Of a stretch of 64,000 bases of DNA, positions 61,993 to 64,000 are shown piece after piece. The stretch spans positions 362,039-426,038 of the forward strand of contig JALLLT010000039.1 in the NCBI GenBank assembly GCA_025266875.1, given 5' to 3'. This DNA comes from Fennellomyces sp. T-0311 (lineage: Eukaryota > Mucoromycota > Mucoromycetes > Mucorales > Lichtheimiaceae). The notes below the pieces were generated by a model, which saw nothing but the letters and a program-made list of their open reading frames with translations, was not told the DNA's origin and did no database searches. Within the stretch, counting starts at the first letter, position 1; each line of letters opens with the position of its first letter. Position numbers and translations under genes: made by a program.

Positions 61993-63918
61993 ATGAATTT
62001 AAATAGATTCCTGCCAACTGAAGAATCTGCTTCCGACACAATGCTTTTACCACGATCGGTTAAACGAAAGTATGATCAGATTAATAACGAGAGTGATAAT
62101 CTCCATGATTCCCAGCATCAGAATTTACAAAGTACCACAACAACGCACACCAATGCCAGCAATGACACTACGATAGTCAATGTATCATTCAACAAAACTC
62201 ACGCTGGTTCCCTCGCGTCAGCGATCGATTCAACAACAACCGAATCAATCAAACAATTCTCATCGCAACAACGCTTACATATATCTAACAGCGATGAGCC
62301 ATTCTGTATTATATGCGGGAAATACGGTGAATACATTAATGACGACACCGAAAACGATGTATGTAGTCGCGAATGCAAGCGTATTGACACGGATATGAAT
62401 GGACCTTTACGGGCGACGACATGTCAGGCTAAACCCGCACCCGTCGCCGTAGTACACCGATCCTCATCTGTGGCTGAAAACGTTCATGCAAAGTTGACAA
62501 ACTATCAAGAAGCATCTAGCGTAACCAATATGCCTGACGATCAAGTCAAATCCATGCTACAGGCACACGAAATTGACGTCAAGGGTACGGGGATACCCCG
62601 TCCGATTGTTACGTTTGATCAATGTAGTCAAGTATTTGGTGAACAACTGTTAAAAAACTTGGACCGACAAGGGTGGTCAACAGCAACCAGTGTTCAAAGA
62701 CAAGCAGTGCCTGCCATGTTGCTAGGACGCGACGTTGTTGTCCTTTCTCCTGCTGGATCGGGGAAAACGGCCGCATTTGTGCTTCCCATCCTTGCTCATT
62801 GCCAGTCATTATCAACAATGCATCGCCACAAGCGACGTTCAGGCCCATATGCACTCATTCTGTCTCCCACTCGAGACTTGTGTGTACAAATTGAAAAAAC
62901 CATCAAGCGTCTATCGAATGGAATCCAGAACATGCGGACGGCTCTCCTGGTAGGCGGCGAACCGTTGCCAGATCAACTATATCGATTACGGAAGGGTGTT
63001 CAAATTGTGGTTGGAACTCCAGCGCGTGTCTCAGATATATCAGTACAACATCCACACATGCTAAGGTTATGGCGTATGCGGATATTGGTTTTGGATGAAG
63101 CAGATGTGCTGTTTGGATCTGGAATGAAGAAATATGTGAAGTTGATCCTGAACACCCTCCCCGATAAGATCGTTCGACAATTTGGCTACTTTTCGACGTC
63201 GATAAGCCCCGAGCTATCAAAAGTTGTCCGCCGGATGACACACCACATCGAGATACGCATCAGCCATCCGAACGAAAAGGAGGAAAACAAGGCAATCCAA
63301 CAACTCAGTTCAACGATCGATGTGAAGCAAACGATTCTGTGGGTGGAGAACGCGAGCAAAACAAAACGGCTGTTATCAATCCTGGATGATCCCAAGTACT
63401 TTAGTGCGCCTGCACTTGTGTTTGCCGAGAGCAATTTGGCCGTGTTGCACCTTGCACAGTCGATCCAGAAGAAACGGAGGTACAATCATTGGCGCGTTGT
63501 TGCTATGGATGCAGAAAAGTCGTTAAAGGAGCGCTCAGCTATCATTGACGGTATGAACTCGGATCCTCCGGAATGGGATGTGGTAATTTCTACCGACGTG
63601 CTTGCACGAGGAATTGACCTTCCATCCGTCAGTTTGGTCATAAATTACGATATGCCAAAAACGGTATCTGGCTATGTCCATCGAATTGCAAAGGCAGTGG
63701 TCCCAGAATCGGTATCATCAAAACGGAACCGTGGCTGGGCAATTACATTCATCAACAAGGTTTGTAGCAGAGCCGCCGGAACTGTAGTACATGAAGCTTA
63801 CAGTGTTGCATTTTAGGATCACGAGCGTTTGTTTTCACAACTGTATGCAGGGCTATCCAACAAGTCGCCCATGGAAGTTACCCCCCTGCCACCACAATTA
63901 AAACAAGGACATTCTTGA
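61993..63918 (+). CDS. DDX59-like DEAD-box protein with HIT-type zinc finger
   Basis: Two exons (61993-63759, 63817-63918) encode 622 aa. A disordered N terminus precedes a short zinc finger (Cys105, Cys108, Cys124, Cys128; CIICGKYGEYI), as in DDX59. The helicase core follows: Q-motif region FDQCSQVF, motif I SPAGSGKT (252-259), PTRDL, DEAD (368-371) and STDVLARGIDLP. Motif III reads STS instead of SAT (401-403). Motif VI reads HRIAKAVV instead of HRIGRxGR (563-570), so two of the arginines that contact ATP are missing. It ends PLPPQLKQGHS, as in the DDX59 tail. The function is presumably RNA remodelling; catalytic competence is doubtful. Reading through the intron would instead end the protein at 63816. 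Confidence 0.88.
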
Positions 63919-64000
63919 CAATAAAAGCCATATGTACAATGCAAATTTATTAACGTTAATGGAGTCGGCAAATGTAAATACGATAGTTACTATCTTTCTT
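63919..64000. other. 3' flank of the DEAD-box gene
   Basis: A/T-rich sequence with aataaaag at 63920-63928 is a possible polyadenylation signal. Nothing else can be called before the window ends. Confidence 0.4.

Noticed and set aside
63760..63816. Helicase ending at 63816 without splicing
   Set aside because: Splicing to 63817 gives a DDX59-like C terminus (DHERLFSQL... LPPQLKQ); the read-through tail has no similarity.

Overview
The window reads as nuclear DNA of a filamentous fungus of the Mucoromycota, most likely order Mucorales. The genes are densely spliced with introns of about 50-80 bases and are separated by AT-rich spacers. They include a division II chitin synthase, a full endomembrane/dynein adaptor set (AP-3 delta, FHIP-type protein) and two IucA/IucC-type siderophore synthetases of the kind that make rhizoferrin in Mucorales. 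The species cannot be named from the sequence. I rebuilt exon chains by hand from splice sites and reading frame; every chain given as a CDS closes in frame, except the two labelled pseudogene and the low-confidence fragments.

Layout. 1-4.2 kb: gene-poor, holding a 172-bp Tc1/mariner-pogo-like MITE and a broken Fanzor/TnpB-like nuclease relic. 4.4-6.7 kb: FAD-linked D-2-hydroxyglutarate/D-lactate dehydrogenase. 9.0-10.1 kb: RNA polymerase III subunit Rpc37/RPC5. 10.6-14.3 kb: chitin synthase. 15.9-16.9 kb: Utp23. 17.0-19.4 kb (minus): a protein with four CBS motifs, PB1 and a tail anchor. 23.4-25.9 kb: divergent pair of cytoplasmic TrpRS and mitochondrial EF-P. 27.0-28.2 kb: mitochondrial carrier. 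28.5 kb: a second MITE. 29.0 kb: small secreted protein. 31.2-33.1 kb: POT/PTR2 peptide transporter. 37.5-45.0 kb: AP-3 delta and a FHIP-like protein, tail to tail. 45.2-49.2 kb: MATE and DMT transporters. 50.1-61.9 kb: tandemly duplicated siderophore locus. 62.0-63.9 kb: DDX59-like DEAD-box protein.

The standout region is 50.1-61.9 kb. A divergent pair (NIS siderophore synthetase on minus, DHA1-type MFS transporter on plus) occurs twice in tandem. The six internal coding exons of the two transporters have identical lengths, and the synthetases share the same five-exon plan. Short promoter blocks are kept at similar distances in both units, including a GATA-type (HGATAR) site. The simplest reading is a synthesis-plus-export siderophore cluster that duplicated and then diverged. 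One synthetase has lost the Gly-His of the otherwise invariant EGHP motif.

The other genes are mostly housekeeping, but several carry gene-structure oddities: two GC-AG introns, a 22-nt microexon, and an in-frame stop-free 51-nt intron. The DEAD-box protein has degenerate motifs III and VI.
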